In this document: in pieces, positions 1 through 5,242 of the stretch
Numbering within the stretch: the first letter of the stretch is position 1
How the letters are laid out: the number at the start of each line of letters is the position of its first letter
Assembly (NCBI GenBank): GCA_902773035.1
Contig: CACYDB010000123.1
Coordinates: 1 to 5,242 of the forward strand
Length of the DNA stretch: 5,242 nucleotides
Direction of reading: 5' to 3'
Origin: an uncultured Ruminococcus sp.
GTDB taxonomy: Bacteria; Bacillota; Clostridia; Oscillospirales; Acutalibacteraceae
Made by a program: the position numbers and the translations under genes
The notes under the pieces: model-generated
What the model was told of the DNA's origin: nothing
Seen by the model: only the letters and a program-made list of their open reading frames with translations
The model's database searches: none

Positions 1-147
1 ATTACGCGAAGCGTAATATCATTACGAAGTAATTTCATTATGCGAAGCATTATTTCATTACGTAGTAATTTCATTTAATTAAATGATATTCGCTACGCGA
101 ATGAAGAATGAAATCTGCCTGCGGCAGATGATATTTGCTGCGCAAAT
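1..147. repeat. Tandem array of short palindromes (mini-hairpins)
   Basis: Eight small palindromes follow one another with 0-10 nt between them. Seven have a 3-nt loop: 1-17 (7-bp stem, loop GAA), 21-33 (5 bp, GAA), 37-53 (7 bp with one mismatch, GAA), 57-69 (5 bp, GTA), 88-102 (6 bp, TAC), 113-129 (7 bp, TGC) and 133-147 (6 bp, TGC). The eighth, at 71-86, is a perfect 16-bp palindrome with no loop. Stem sequences differ from unit to unit while pairing is kept, so the fold rather than the sequence is conserved. Spacers on the left are ATTTCATT-like and on the right AATGAAAT/AATGAT-like, which is the reverse complement. The array starts inside the window edge and probably continues beyond it. 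It resembles intergenic palindromic repeats I recall from gut Clostridia; its function is unknown to me. It is not a CRISPR. Confidence 0.85.
71..86. repeat. Perfect 16-bp palindrome at the centre of the hairpin array
   Basis: TCATTTAATTAAATGA reads the same on both strands and has no loop. It sits between the left units (loops GAA/GTA, spacers ATTTCATT) and the right units (loops TAC/TGC, spacers AATGAT/AATGAAAT), and marks the point where unit orientation flips. It could be the junction between two inverted half-arrays or the centre of a long inverted structure. Confidence 0.7.
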
Positions 148-151
148 TCGC

Positions 152-172
152 AACTTACAACTAAGAACTAAA
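152..172. repeat. Three tandem 7-bp repeats (AACTWAN)
   Basis: AACTTAC, AACTAAG and AACTAAA stand head to tail directly after the hairpin array, followed by an A-run. The heptads are imperfect but in exact 7-bp register. They may be the terminal part of the same repeat element. No function can be read from them. Confidence 0.55.
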
Positions 173-255
173 AAAGATGCAGTTTGCAAAACTTTAGCTT
201 TTTCAAAAAAATCATATATATATTTTTTTACGTTTATTTAGTTTTCAGTGAAATC

Positions 256-360
256 ATCTTCCATCTTCCACTAATGTGCTCTAAAGCCGTATTATTACTG
301 GCTTTTTCCTGTGGAAGATATACCTTTTCAATCTTCCATAATCTTCCACTATCTTCCATA
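256..360. repeat. Cluster of ATCTTCCA boxes, three in 10-bp phase
   Basis: ATCTTCCA occurs at 256-263 and 263-270 (sharing one base), and at 331-338, 341-348 and 351-358, which start exactly 10 bp apart. An inverted copy, TGGAAGAT, lies at 312-319 and forms an 8-bp stem with 331-338 across an 11-nt loop. Six copies in about 100 bp is far more than chance for an 8-mer. Spacing of one helical turn would put the boxes on the same face of the DNA, as for a cooperatively binding protein, but simple tandem duplication would give the same picture. Confidence 0.65.
283..307 (+). terminator. Possible weak rho-independent terminator (plus strand)
   Basis: AAAGCC at 283-288 pairs with GGCTTT at 300-305 across an 11-nt loop, and the right arm runs into a five-T tract (303-307). 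The stem is only 6 bp and no plus-strand gene lies upstream in the window. It may be a chance hairpin or belong to a transcript that starts left of the window. In the minus direction, which would serve the regulator gene, no T tract follows the stem. Confidence 0.3.
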
Positions 361-382
361 ATCACGCACAAAATCCGCTTTA

Positions 383-1198
383 TCAGCTCTTATCCCTGTG
401 GAAAAACGCCGCGAAGCCGTAGTAAATCGGGATCGTGATGTACGCTATCCAGCTCCACTCCCAGCCGTTGCAGAGGAAGCCTACCGCGACCTGAAAGATC
501 ACGCACAGTACGGGGAATGCAAAGTGGTTGGGATTTTTCTTGAAAATCGCGTCAACGAGCGAATAATAGATAGGTATGATCAAAAAGCATACCCAAGCCA
601 GCGCCCATCCGCACAGCGCTCCGGAGAATCCCCACATCAGAAATACTCCCAGACAGATCGCCCATACGGGAAAATGCTTGAAGGCTTTTTCTCTTTCACT
701 CTCAATATGCTCGGCTTCCTTGTCCACCATTATATGACCGTCCTCGGAGGTATAGGCGCGTGTTTTCTCACCGTCGCGCACAAACACTCCGTCCTTGCTT
801 ACGTGAACCTGAGAGCCGTCGTGGGAGTTTACGTGGATACCGTCCTTGAAGCTGATGTCAACCTTGTCCTTGCCGTCAACGTGGATACCGTTCTTAAAGG
901 ATACGCGCTCCTTTTTTACATATTCGGTATTTTCGTCGGGCTCAAAGTCGGGACGTTCATTCTTGTTTGACGTATCGGACTGAGCGTTCACAGCGTCCTT
1001 GCCGCGTAAAAGCTCGTCAAGAGTTACGCCGTAAACCTCTGCTAATAATATAAGGTTATCGGTGTCGGGAGAAGCCTCCGAGCGTTCCCATTTTGAAACT
1101 GCCTGACGGCTTACTCCGATTTTTTCGGCGAGCTCTTCCTGAGAGAGTCCGCTCTTTTTTCTGTACTCTAAAAGTCTGTTCGCAATTTCGATATTCAT
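383..1198 (-). CDS. Membrane-anchored XRE-family (HTH_3) transcriptional regulator
   Basis: A 271-residue protein. Residues 8-65 form a Cro/C1-type helix-turn-helix; LSQEELAEKIGVSRQAVSKW (18-37) is the DNA-binding core and DELLRG ends the domain. An acidic linker (70-95) follows, then about four imperfect 16-residue repeats (97-152) with cores such as SFKNGIHV, SFKDGIHV, SKDGVFV and SEDGHIMV, probably beta-hairpins. Residues 166-257 are hydrophobic, with about four predicted membrane helices as two copies of a two-helix module, each ending in an IPIYY motif (199-203 and 246-250). It probably binds DNA from the membrane face and senses an envelope or membrane signal; target and signal are unknown. 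The start at 1198 is chosen because AAGGAGG lies 7 nt upstream. An upstream in-frame ATG at 1273 would add 25 basic residues, absorb the promoter and ribosome site, and break the usual HTH length. The gene is monocistronic here, with its own promoter. Confidence 0.88.
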   Translation of the reverse strand: MNIEIANRLLEYRKKSGLSQEELAEKIGVSRQAVSKWERSEASPDTDNLILLAEVYGVTLDELLRGKDAVNAQSDTSNKNERPDFEPDENTEYVKKERVSFKNGIHVDGKDKVDISFKDGIHVNSHDGSQVHVSKDGVFVRDGEKTRAYTSEDGHIMVDKEAEHIESEREKAFKHFPVWAICLGVFLMWGFSGALCGWALAWVCFLIIPIYYSLVDAIFKKNPNHFAFPVLCVIFQVAVGFLCNGWEWSWIAYITIPIYYGFAAFFHRDKS

Positions 1199-1205
1199 AA
1201 CATTT

Positions 1206-1212
1206 CCTCCTT
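1206..1212 (-). promoter_or_regulatory. Ribosome binding site of the XRE regulator
   Basis: AAGGAGG on the minus strand is a near-perfect Shine-Dalgarno sequence 7 nt before the ATG at 1198. It is the strongest such site in the window and settles the start codon against the longer in-frame alternative. Confidence 0.9.
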
Positions 1213-1226
1213 GATTTGATGGCTCT

Positions 1227-1255
1227 ATTATACGCCGCAACCGCCGCAAAATGCT
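1227..1255 (-). promoter_or_regulatory. Probable promoter of the XRE regulator
   Basis: A perfect TATAAT -10 box reads on the minus strand at 1232-1227. It would give transcription start near 1220 and a leader of about 20 nt. At 17 bp upstream (1255-1250) the sequence is AGCATT, a poor -35 box, and there is no TGn extension of the -10. The region between holds two tandem 9-bp copies of TTGCGGCGK. A weak -35 and a repeat-filled spacer suggest a promoter controlled by a bound protein. Confidence 0.6.
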
Positions 1256-1293
1256 ATACATTCTGCTTTTCAATTCCGCAACTGACGGTTGCG
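1232..1293. promoter_or_regulatory. Candidate operator: cluster of CCGCAA half sites
   Basis: On the plus strand, CCGCAA occurs at 1235-1240 and 1244-1249 (9-bp tandem repeats 1232-1240 and 1241-1249, one mismatch) and at 1276-1281. The last forms an inverted repeat with GTTGCG: CGCAAC (1277-1282), 5-nt spacer, GTTGCG (1288-1293). The two tandem copies lie between the -35 and -10 positions of the regulator promoter and the palindrome just upstream of the -35. XRE regulators commonly bind short inverted repeats in their own promoters, so this is a plausible autoregulatory site. The link to the encoded protein is inference. Confidence 0.45.
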
Positions 1294-1324
1294 AGCGGCA
1301 TTATTACTGGATATTTTGATATAC

Positions 1325-1358
1325 AAAAGCCGCAGGGGTGAACTTTCATCTCTACGGC
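1325..1358 (-). terminator. Rho-independent terminator of the aroC-pheA-GH31 operon
   Basis: On the minus strand, a 30-nt hairpin (1358-1329) has outer arms GCCGTAG and CTGCGGC, with one T-G wobble, continued inward with two A-C mismatches to TGAA/TTCA. Four T follow (1328-1325), then GTAT. It begins 16 nt after the stop codon of the GH31 gene. It separates that operon from the regulator promoter downstream. Confidence 0.8.
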
Positions 1359-1374
1359 TATTATAATTCATTTG

Positions 1375-3282
1375 TTATGTAAAATCAACCTCAAAAAGAT
1401 TATCGGCGTCCAGCTCCGCGGTATTGAGGGCAGGCTTTGCGAGGGATATTTTTTTGCCCTTTTTGATAAAGAGGGGCACCTCGTTGAGCCTGACGTCAAT
1501 GTAATGAACGCCCCTGCCGAGCTGCTCCTTTACGATATTCTCTCCACTGAGCTTTACGAGGAGCATATCCTCGGGCAGATAAACATATCGACCGTTCCTG
1601 TTCTGCTCATAGACGGGAGCTATCATACACTCCTCGCCGAGCATAAGCTGGTCTTCGACCTCGCGCGCCATATCGTCCTCGGGATAGTCAAAGGCGAGCG
1701 GACGGAACATCATATCGTATTCCTCGGCGCAGCGCCTGAAAGTATCGTACATATACGGAATGAGCCTGTATCTTACCGCGAGGACGTCGGAAAACCACTG
1801 AGTATGCTCAAACTGATACGCCTCCTGAGCGCGCGTACCGAGGGCTCTGTGGTTACGCATAAGCGGCGTGAATACTCCGAGAGCGAGCCATCGCAGGAGC
1901 AGGTCCTCAGTACAGTTGCTGTTGAAGCCGCCTAAGTCAGCTCCGCAGTAGAGGAAGCCGCACATATTGACCGACGGCAGCATTTTGAGATTCAAAAGGA
2001 TATGCGACCACCACGAGAAGTTGTCGCCGAACCATATACCGCTGCCCCTGTGAGCGCCGATATATGAAGCCCGTGAAAAGATGAGCGCCTTTTCCTTACC
2101 GAGCTCCTTTTCAAGAAAATCGGAAGCGGCTCTCGTCATAAACGCTCCGTAGATGTTGTGAGCGTCCTTGTGGCAGACCTTCCTGCCGTCCATATAATGA
2201 TAAAACGAGCTGTAGTCGTCCATACTGTTCTGAATACCGAGCACCGCGTCCTTCATCTTGAAGAACGACCAGATATCGACCTGCTTGTCCCTGAGCTCCT
2301 CAAGCTTTTTGTCAGCCTTTTTCAGCCCGTCCACAGAATAGAACAGCGCGGGCTCGTTCATATCGTTCCAGAAGCCGTCGATGCCCATATCGGTGAGCGC
2401 CTTGTACTGACTGCCGAACCATTCCCGAGCGTCCCTGTTGAGAAAATCGGGAAGTCCGACTATTCCCGGCCATACGCCGCACTCGAACTCGTTGCCGTCC
2501 TTATCGGTACAGAAATAGCCCTTGGCGTGACCTTCGTCGTAGACGGAGTAGCCCTCCTCCTTCTTGACTCCCGCGTCGATGATCGGGATAAGGTGGATAT
2601 TCTGAGAGCGCATATCGTCCGCAAACGCCTTGAAATCGGGAAACAGCTCCTTTTTGACGGTGAAATCCTTGAAGCTGTCCATATAGTCGATGTCCATATA
2701 GATACAGTCGAGCGGGAGGTTACGCTTTCTGTGGTTATCGCGCACGCTGATAAAATCCTCCTGCTTGGCGTAGCCCCAACAGCTCTGCTGGTATCCGAAC
2801 GCCCAGAGCGGCGGGATATAGCTCTTGCCTATGAGCTTGCGGAAGCGGCGTACTATGCCGCGCTCTGACTCTCCGCTTACGGTATACAAGTCCATATCGG
2901 AGCCGAAAACGGTGATTTTGACCTCATTTACGCCCGAATAGCAGATATCCCACTCGATTTTTGAGGGAAAGTCGATAAAGAGTCCGAGCTTTTCCTCTCC
3001 TGAAATGATGATAAAATTATGAGCGCCGTACAAAGCGCGCTTATCCTCGGTATGATTCGTCTCGTCACTGCACCAGCTCTCGTAGATCCAGCCGCGCTTG
3101 TTGATTCCGCGCACAGCCTCGCCGAGTCCGTAGACGGCGTCCGAGGACTCGAGAGTGAAGGTTATGACGGTCTTATCTCCCGTGGTAATCATGAACGGAA
3201 AGTCGGAGAGAGGCCGGGGAGCTACGCTCTCGACTACAGCCTCGGTTTTTATCGGGTTGCCTAATGTGAATTTTTTAATCAT
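1375..3282 (-). CDS. GH31 family alpha-glucosidase (probably intracellular, isomaltose-type)
   Basis: A 635-residue glycoside hydrolase of family 31, which removes alpha-linked glucose from the non-reducing ends of oligosaccharides with retention. An N-terminal beta-sandwich (about 1-155) precedes a (beta/alpha)8 barrel (about 156-495) and C-terminal beta domains. Visible motifs are DIDYMD (197-202), the nucleophile Asp307 in WNDMNEP, the acid/base Asp420 in WFGDN, GADLGGF (447-453) and RNH (476-478). The WxDMNE form fits alpha-glucosidases rather than alpha-xylosidases. There is no signal peptide, so it should act in the cytoplasm on imported sugars. From memory, the R. obeum enzyme Ro-alphaG1 has its nucleophile and its specificity residue Trp169 at the same numbers; here residue 169 is Trp, which suggests isomaltose (alpha-1,6) preference. 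The start ATG has AAGGTG 5 nt upstream, overlapping the pheA stop codon. Its place behind aromatic amino acid genes is unexpected. Confidence 0.93.
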   Translation of the reverse strand: MIKKFTLGNPIKTEAVVESVAPRPLSDFPFMITTGDKTVITFTLESSDAVYGLGEAVRGINKRGWIYESWCSDETNHTEDKRALYGAHNFIIISGEEKLGLFIDFPSKIEWDICYSGVNEVKITVFGSDMDLYTVSGESERGIVRRFRKLIGKSYIPPLWAFGYQQSCWGYAKQEDFISVRDNHRKRNLPLDCIYMDIDYMDSFKDFTVKKELFPDFKAFADDMRSQNIHLIPIIDAGVKKEEGYSVYDEGHAKGYFCTDKDGNEFECGVWPGIVGLPDFLNRDAREWFGSQYKALTDMGIDGFWNDMNEPALFYSVDGLKKADKKLEELRDKQVDIWSFFKMKDAVLGIQNSMDDYSSFYHYMDGRKVCHKDAHNIYGAFMTRAASDFLEKELGKEKALIFSRASYIGAHRGSGIWFGDNFSWWSHILLNLKMLPSVNMCGFLYCGADLGGFNSNCTEDLLLRWLALGVFTPLMRNHRALGTRAQEAYQFEHTQWFSDVLAVRYRLIPYMYDTFRRCAEEYDMMFRPLAFDYPEDDMAREVEDQLMLGEECMIAPVYEQNRNGRYVYLPEDMLLVKLSGENIVKEQLGRGVHYIDVRLNEVPLFIKKGKKISLAKPALNTAELDADNLFEVDFT

Positions 3283-3287
3283 AACGA

Positions 3288-3293
3288 CACCTT
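3288..3293 (-). promoter_or_regulatory. Ribosome binding site of the GH31 gene, overlapping the pheA stop
   Basis: AAGGTG on the minus strand ends 5 nt before the ATG at 3282. Its first two bases are the last two of the pheA TAA stop codon, so ribosomes ending on pheA are well placed to re-initiate. This supports co-translation and fixes the GH31 start. Confidence 0.7.
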
Positions 3294-4416
3294 ATTTCTC
3301 GTCATAGTTGCCGAGGAATGAGAACTCGGGCAGCTCGGTTGAAAGCTGACAAATTAGCGATACGGCGTTGTCACTGCGCACGCTGCCCGTAAAGTCGAGG
3401 TAAAACATATACTCAAACTCAGAGCCTATGGGACGCGACTCGATCTTGGTGAGATTGAGCCCCATTGAGTTAAAGCGGCACAAAACGCTGTAAAGTGAGC
3501 CCGAAACGTGCGGAAGATTGAAGCAAAGGCTGATTTTATCCGCTTTCTCGGGGATATAAAGCTTCTTTGATATAATTATAAAACGTGTGGTGTTGTTGTC
3601 AATATCCTGAATGTGATTGTCGAGGATCTTGAGCCCGTACTCCTCGCACGCCTTGTAGGAGCATATCGCGGCGACGTTGAGCCTTTTTTCACGCGCTACC
3701 TGACGGGCGGCTACGGCTGTGTTGGTGTATGGAGTAGCCTCGAGATTACGCGCGGTGATGTAGCCGTCGCACTGTGAGATAGACTGCGGATGAGTCCAGA
3801 CCTTCTCGATATCGCCGAGCTCGGACTGCTTGAGTCCGCACAGGCAGTAGTCGATTTTCATATCAAGCGCGCCGACGATGTAGAACCTGTGCCTGAGCAC
3901 AAGATCATAGACTGCCGACACGGAGCCTGCCGTAGAGTTTTCCACAGGCAGTACGCCGAAGGCTACGTCTCCCCTGTCCACCGCTTCAAAAACGTCGTCA
4001 AAGGTTTTGTAGTTTTTGAGCTGCGCCTCGGGGAAAAGTCTGAGCGCAGCCTCGTGACCGTTGGCGCCCTTTATTCCCTGATAGGCGACGGTGATGTCAC
4101 GCTCGGGCAGGACATTATTCGCGCCCTCGATCACCTCTCTGAGCTCCCTGCCGCTGTCAACGATATTATGCTGCAGGGCGCGGCTGAGCTCCATAATGTT
4201 GGAGTACAGGAGCCTCGCGTAAGCGCCGTACTCGCCGCCCATTTCATCGACCTTGTCGAGAATCGCCTGCTCGCGCTCAGGATTGAGGACGGGGATATTA
4301 TTAGCCTGCTTGTAAGCTCCTACGTCTCTCGCGCAGTCCATACGCTGTTTGAAAAGCTCAATGAGTTGAGCGTCAATTTTGTTTATTTCCTCGCGGATTT
4401 CGTTTAAATCTCTCAT
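3292..4416 (-). CDS. pheA: Bifunctional chorismate mutase / prephenate dehydratase (P-protein)
   Basis: A 374-residue cytoplasmic enzyme that converts chorismate to prephenate and then to phenylpyruvate, the precursor of phenylalanine. Residues 1-84 are an AroQ-type chorismate mutase; Arg8, Arg25, Lys36, Arg48, Glu49 and Gln82 match the known active-site positions of the E. coli enzyme. After a linker, residues 107-285 are the dehydratase, with PVENSTAGSV (157-166) and the catalytic TTRF motif (276-279). Residues 293-370 are an ACT domain with GSLYSVL (306-312) and KIESRP (324-329), the usual phenylalanine-binding elements, so feedback inhibition by phenylalanine is likely. Length is normal for a P-protein. 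The dehydratase start reads GIKGANGHEAA, where many homologues have GAYS; this may be a lineage variant. It begins 3 nt after the aroC stop, with AGGA inside the last aroC codons, and ends 9 nt before the GH31 start. Confidence 0.96.
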   Translation of the reverse strand: MRDLNEIREEINKIDAQLIELFKQRMDCARDVGAYKQANNIPVLNPEREQAILDKVDEMGGEYGAYARLLYSNIMELSRALQHNIVDSGRELREVIEGANNVLPERDITVAYQGIKGANGHEAALRLFPEAQLKNYKTFDDVFEAVDRGDVAFGVLPVENSTAGSVSAVYDLVLRHRFYIVGALDMKIDYCLCGLKQSELGDIEKVWTHPQSISQCDGYITARNLEATPYTNTAVAARQVAREKRLNVAAICSYKACEEYGLKILDNHIQDIDNNTTRFIIISKKLYIPEKADKISLCFNLPHVSGSLYSVLCRFNSMGLNLTKIESRPIGSEFEYMFYLDFTGSVRSDNAVSLICQLSTELPEFSFLGNYDEK

Positions 4417-4419
4417 AGC

Positions 4420-5242
4420 TTATCCTATCAAATCGTAAATCGCAATCGCCGTGACCGCTTCGATAACGCTGACCGCTCTCGGTACAACGCAGGGGTCGTG
4501 GCGTCCCTTGATGCTGAGCTTTGTGTTTTCCTTCGCGCTCAGATTGACGGTGTCCTGTTCCCTCGCTATCGAGGGCGTGGGCTTGAGCGCCGCGCGGAAA
4601 ACTACGGGCATTCCGCTTGTGATCCCGCCGAGTATTCCGCCCGCGTTATTGGTCTTTGTGACGACCTTGCCGTCCTTGTACTCAAAGGGATCGTTATTCT
4701 CTGAGCCTCTGATTTTGCCGCTCTCAAAGCCTCTGCCGAACTCTATTCCCTTCACGGCGGGAACTCCGAATACAGCCTTGGCTATCTGTCCCTCCACGCC
4801 GTCGAAAAGCGCTCCGCCTATGCCTGTCGGCAAGCCCGTTACGGCACATTCTACGGTGCCGCCTACGCTGTCCAAGTCCATTCGAGCCGCTTCGACCTCG
4901 GCTCGCATTTTATCCTCGACAGAGCGGTCGATGAGCGCGAAGCTCTCCGCGCTGAGCCTGTCCATAAGCTCGTCGGGGATATTCACGGGGTCGAACCTCT
5001 TATCGTCAACGCCGCCGATCGAAGCTATATGGGCGGCGATTTTTATGCCTTTTTCTTCAAGTATCTGTCTGATTACAGCCCCAGCGAAAACTATCGGCGC
5101 GGTAAGTCTTGCGCTGAAATGACCGCCTCCGCGGATATCGTTGTGACCGCCGTACTTTACATACGCCGCGTAGTCGCTGTGAGCGGGACGCGGAGTTTCG
5201 AGCAGGCTTTTGTAGTCGCCGCTCTTTGTGTTTGTATTCTCG
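4420..5242 (-). CDS. aroC: Chorismate synthase, 5' end cut by the window
   Basis: Catalyses the last shikimate-pathway step, EPSP to chorismate, using reduced FMN. The reading frame is open to the window edge; 273 residues are visible, beginning ENTNTKSGDY. The family is about 355-390 residues, so roughly the first 85-110 are missing, including the N-terminal signature. Visible signatures are the RPAHSDY segment (18-24 of the visible part), GGGHFSAR (38-45), a VGGTVEC core, TNNAGGILGGI, and RHDPCVVPRAVSVIEAV, which fits the third PROSITE chorismate synthase pattern. GGGHFSAR is the form I associate with Firmicutes. A GTG at 4986 could be misread as a start, but it lies inside the conserved sequence DPVNIPD and is an internal valine. 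The stop TAA is 3 nt before pheA. Its product, chorismate, is the PheA substrate, so the order follows the pathway. Confidence 0.96.
   Translation of the reverse strand, partial: ENTNTKSGDYKSLLETPRPAHSDYAAYVKYGGHNDIRGGGHFSARLTAPIVFAGAVIRQILEEKGIKIAAHIASIGGVDDKRFDPVNIPDELMDRLSAESFALIDRSVEDKMRAEVEAARMDLDSVGGTVECAVTGLPTGIGGALFDGVEGQIAKAVFGVPAVKGIEFGRGFESGKIRGSENNDPFEYKDGKVVTKTNNAGGILGGITSGMPVVFRAALKPTPSIAREQDTVNLSAKENTKLSIKGRHDPCVVPRAVSVIEAVTAIAIYDLIG
4423..4426 (-). promoter_or_regulatory. Ribosome binding site of pheA inside the end of aroC
   Basis: AGGA on the minus strand lies 6 nt before the pheA ATG at 4416 and is embedded in the last codons of aroC (ATA GGA TAA). It is short, so pheA translation probably depends partly on ribosomes finishing aroC. 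Confidence 0.6.

Larger units (their letters stand above)
173..382. other. AT-rich intergenic region without a credible gene
   Basis: This stretch lies downstream of the minus-strand regulator gene. It contains an AT-only palindrome (205-212 A7T paired with 222-229 AT7), a hairpin AAAGCC/GGCTTT (283-288 with 300-305) followed by five T on the plus strand, and a cluster of ATCTTCCA boxes. The one plus-strand open frame here (184-438, TTG start) has no ribosome binding site, is made of Phe/Ile/Leu-rich translation of AT-rich DNA, and runs into the regulator gene on the other strand, so I do not call it. No clear intrinsic terminator for the regulator gene is visible on the minus strand. Confidence 0.6.

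Noticed and set aside
1..147. CRISPR array
   Set aside because: Units are 13-17 bp palindromes of differing sequence with near-constant spacers of a few bases; there are no 25-40 bp identical repeats and no unique spacers.
283..307. Terminator for the XRE regulator gene
   Set aside because: The hairpin has its T tract only on the plus strand; on the minus strand it is followed by AGAGC, so it does not fit an intrinsic terminator for that gene.
184..438. Small plus-strand membrane protein of 84 residues
   Set aside because: TTG start without ribosome binding site, composition explained by AT-rich DNA, and its last 56 bases overlap the regulator gene on the opposite strand.
1199..1273. N-terminal extension of the XRE regulator from the ATG at 1273
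   Set aside because: No ribosome site before 1273, while 1198 has AAGGAGG; the extension would cover the -10 box and the operator and precede a standard HTH start.
4420..4986. Short gene starting at the GTG at 4986
   Set aside because: The chorismate synthase frame continues unbroken upstream to the window edge with conserved GGGHFSAR and RPAHSDY segments, so this GTG is an internal valine.
1372..5122. Long plus-strand open frames opposite the GH31, pheA and aroC genes
   Set aside because: They lie wholly antisense to genes with clear catalytic motifs, lack ribosome sites and show no recognisable domains; they are shadows of coding sequence.

Overview
The window looks like a piece of a chromosome from an anaerobic gut Firmicute, most likely a Ruminococcus/Oscillospiraceae-type Clostridia. 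Four things point there. The chorismate synthase is of the Gram-positive type. There is a bifunctional chorismate mutase-prephenate dehydratase. The GH31 alpha-glucosidase appears collinear with the enzyme described from Ruminococcus (Blautia) obeum. The AT-rich intergenic DNA carries tandem mini-hairpins. This assignment is inference; no rRNA or other phylogenetic marker is present.

All four genes lie on the minus strand, so the order of transcription runs from the right edge to the left. At the right edge is the C-terminal three quarters of aroC (chorismate synthase), cut by the window end. It is followed after 3 nt by pheA (chorismate mutase-prephenate dehydratase with an ACT domain), and after 9 nt by a GH31 alpha-glucosidase gene. 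Each downstream ribosome binding site overlaps the end of the gene before it, so the three genes look like one translationally packed operon. It ends in an intrinsic terminator at about 1325-1358. The first two enzymes act in sequence (EPSP to chorismate, then chorismate to prephenate to phenylpyruvate) on the way to phenylalanine. The alpha-glucosidase has no obvious metabolic link and looks like a passenger or a gene co-regulated with growth.

After the terminator comes a separately transcribed gene, with its own -10 box and strong ribosome binding site, for a membrane-anchored XRE-family regulator. It has an N-terminal helix-turn-helix, a central run of about 16-residue glycine/aspartate beta-type repeats and a duplicated two-helix membrane module. 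Its promoter carries a cluster of CCGCAA half sites that could be an autoregulatory operator.

The left 382 bases hold no credible gene. They contain an array of eight short palindromes whose orientation flips at a central TTAATTAA palindrome (1-147), a 7-bp tandem repeat (152-172), an AT-only palindrome, and a cluster of ATCTTCCA boxes of which three are spaced at exactly 10 bp. The most unusual parts of the window are this intergenic structure and the architecture and operator of the regulator. I do not see evidence for a complete new multi-gene system.
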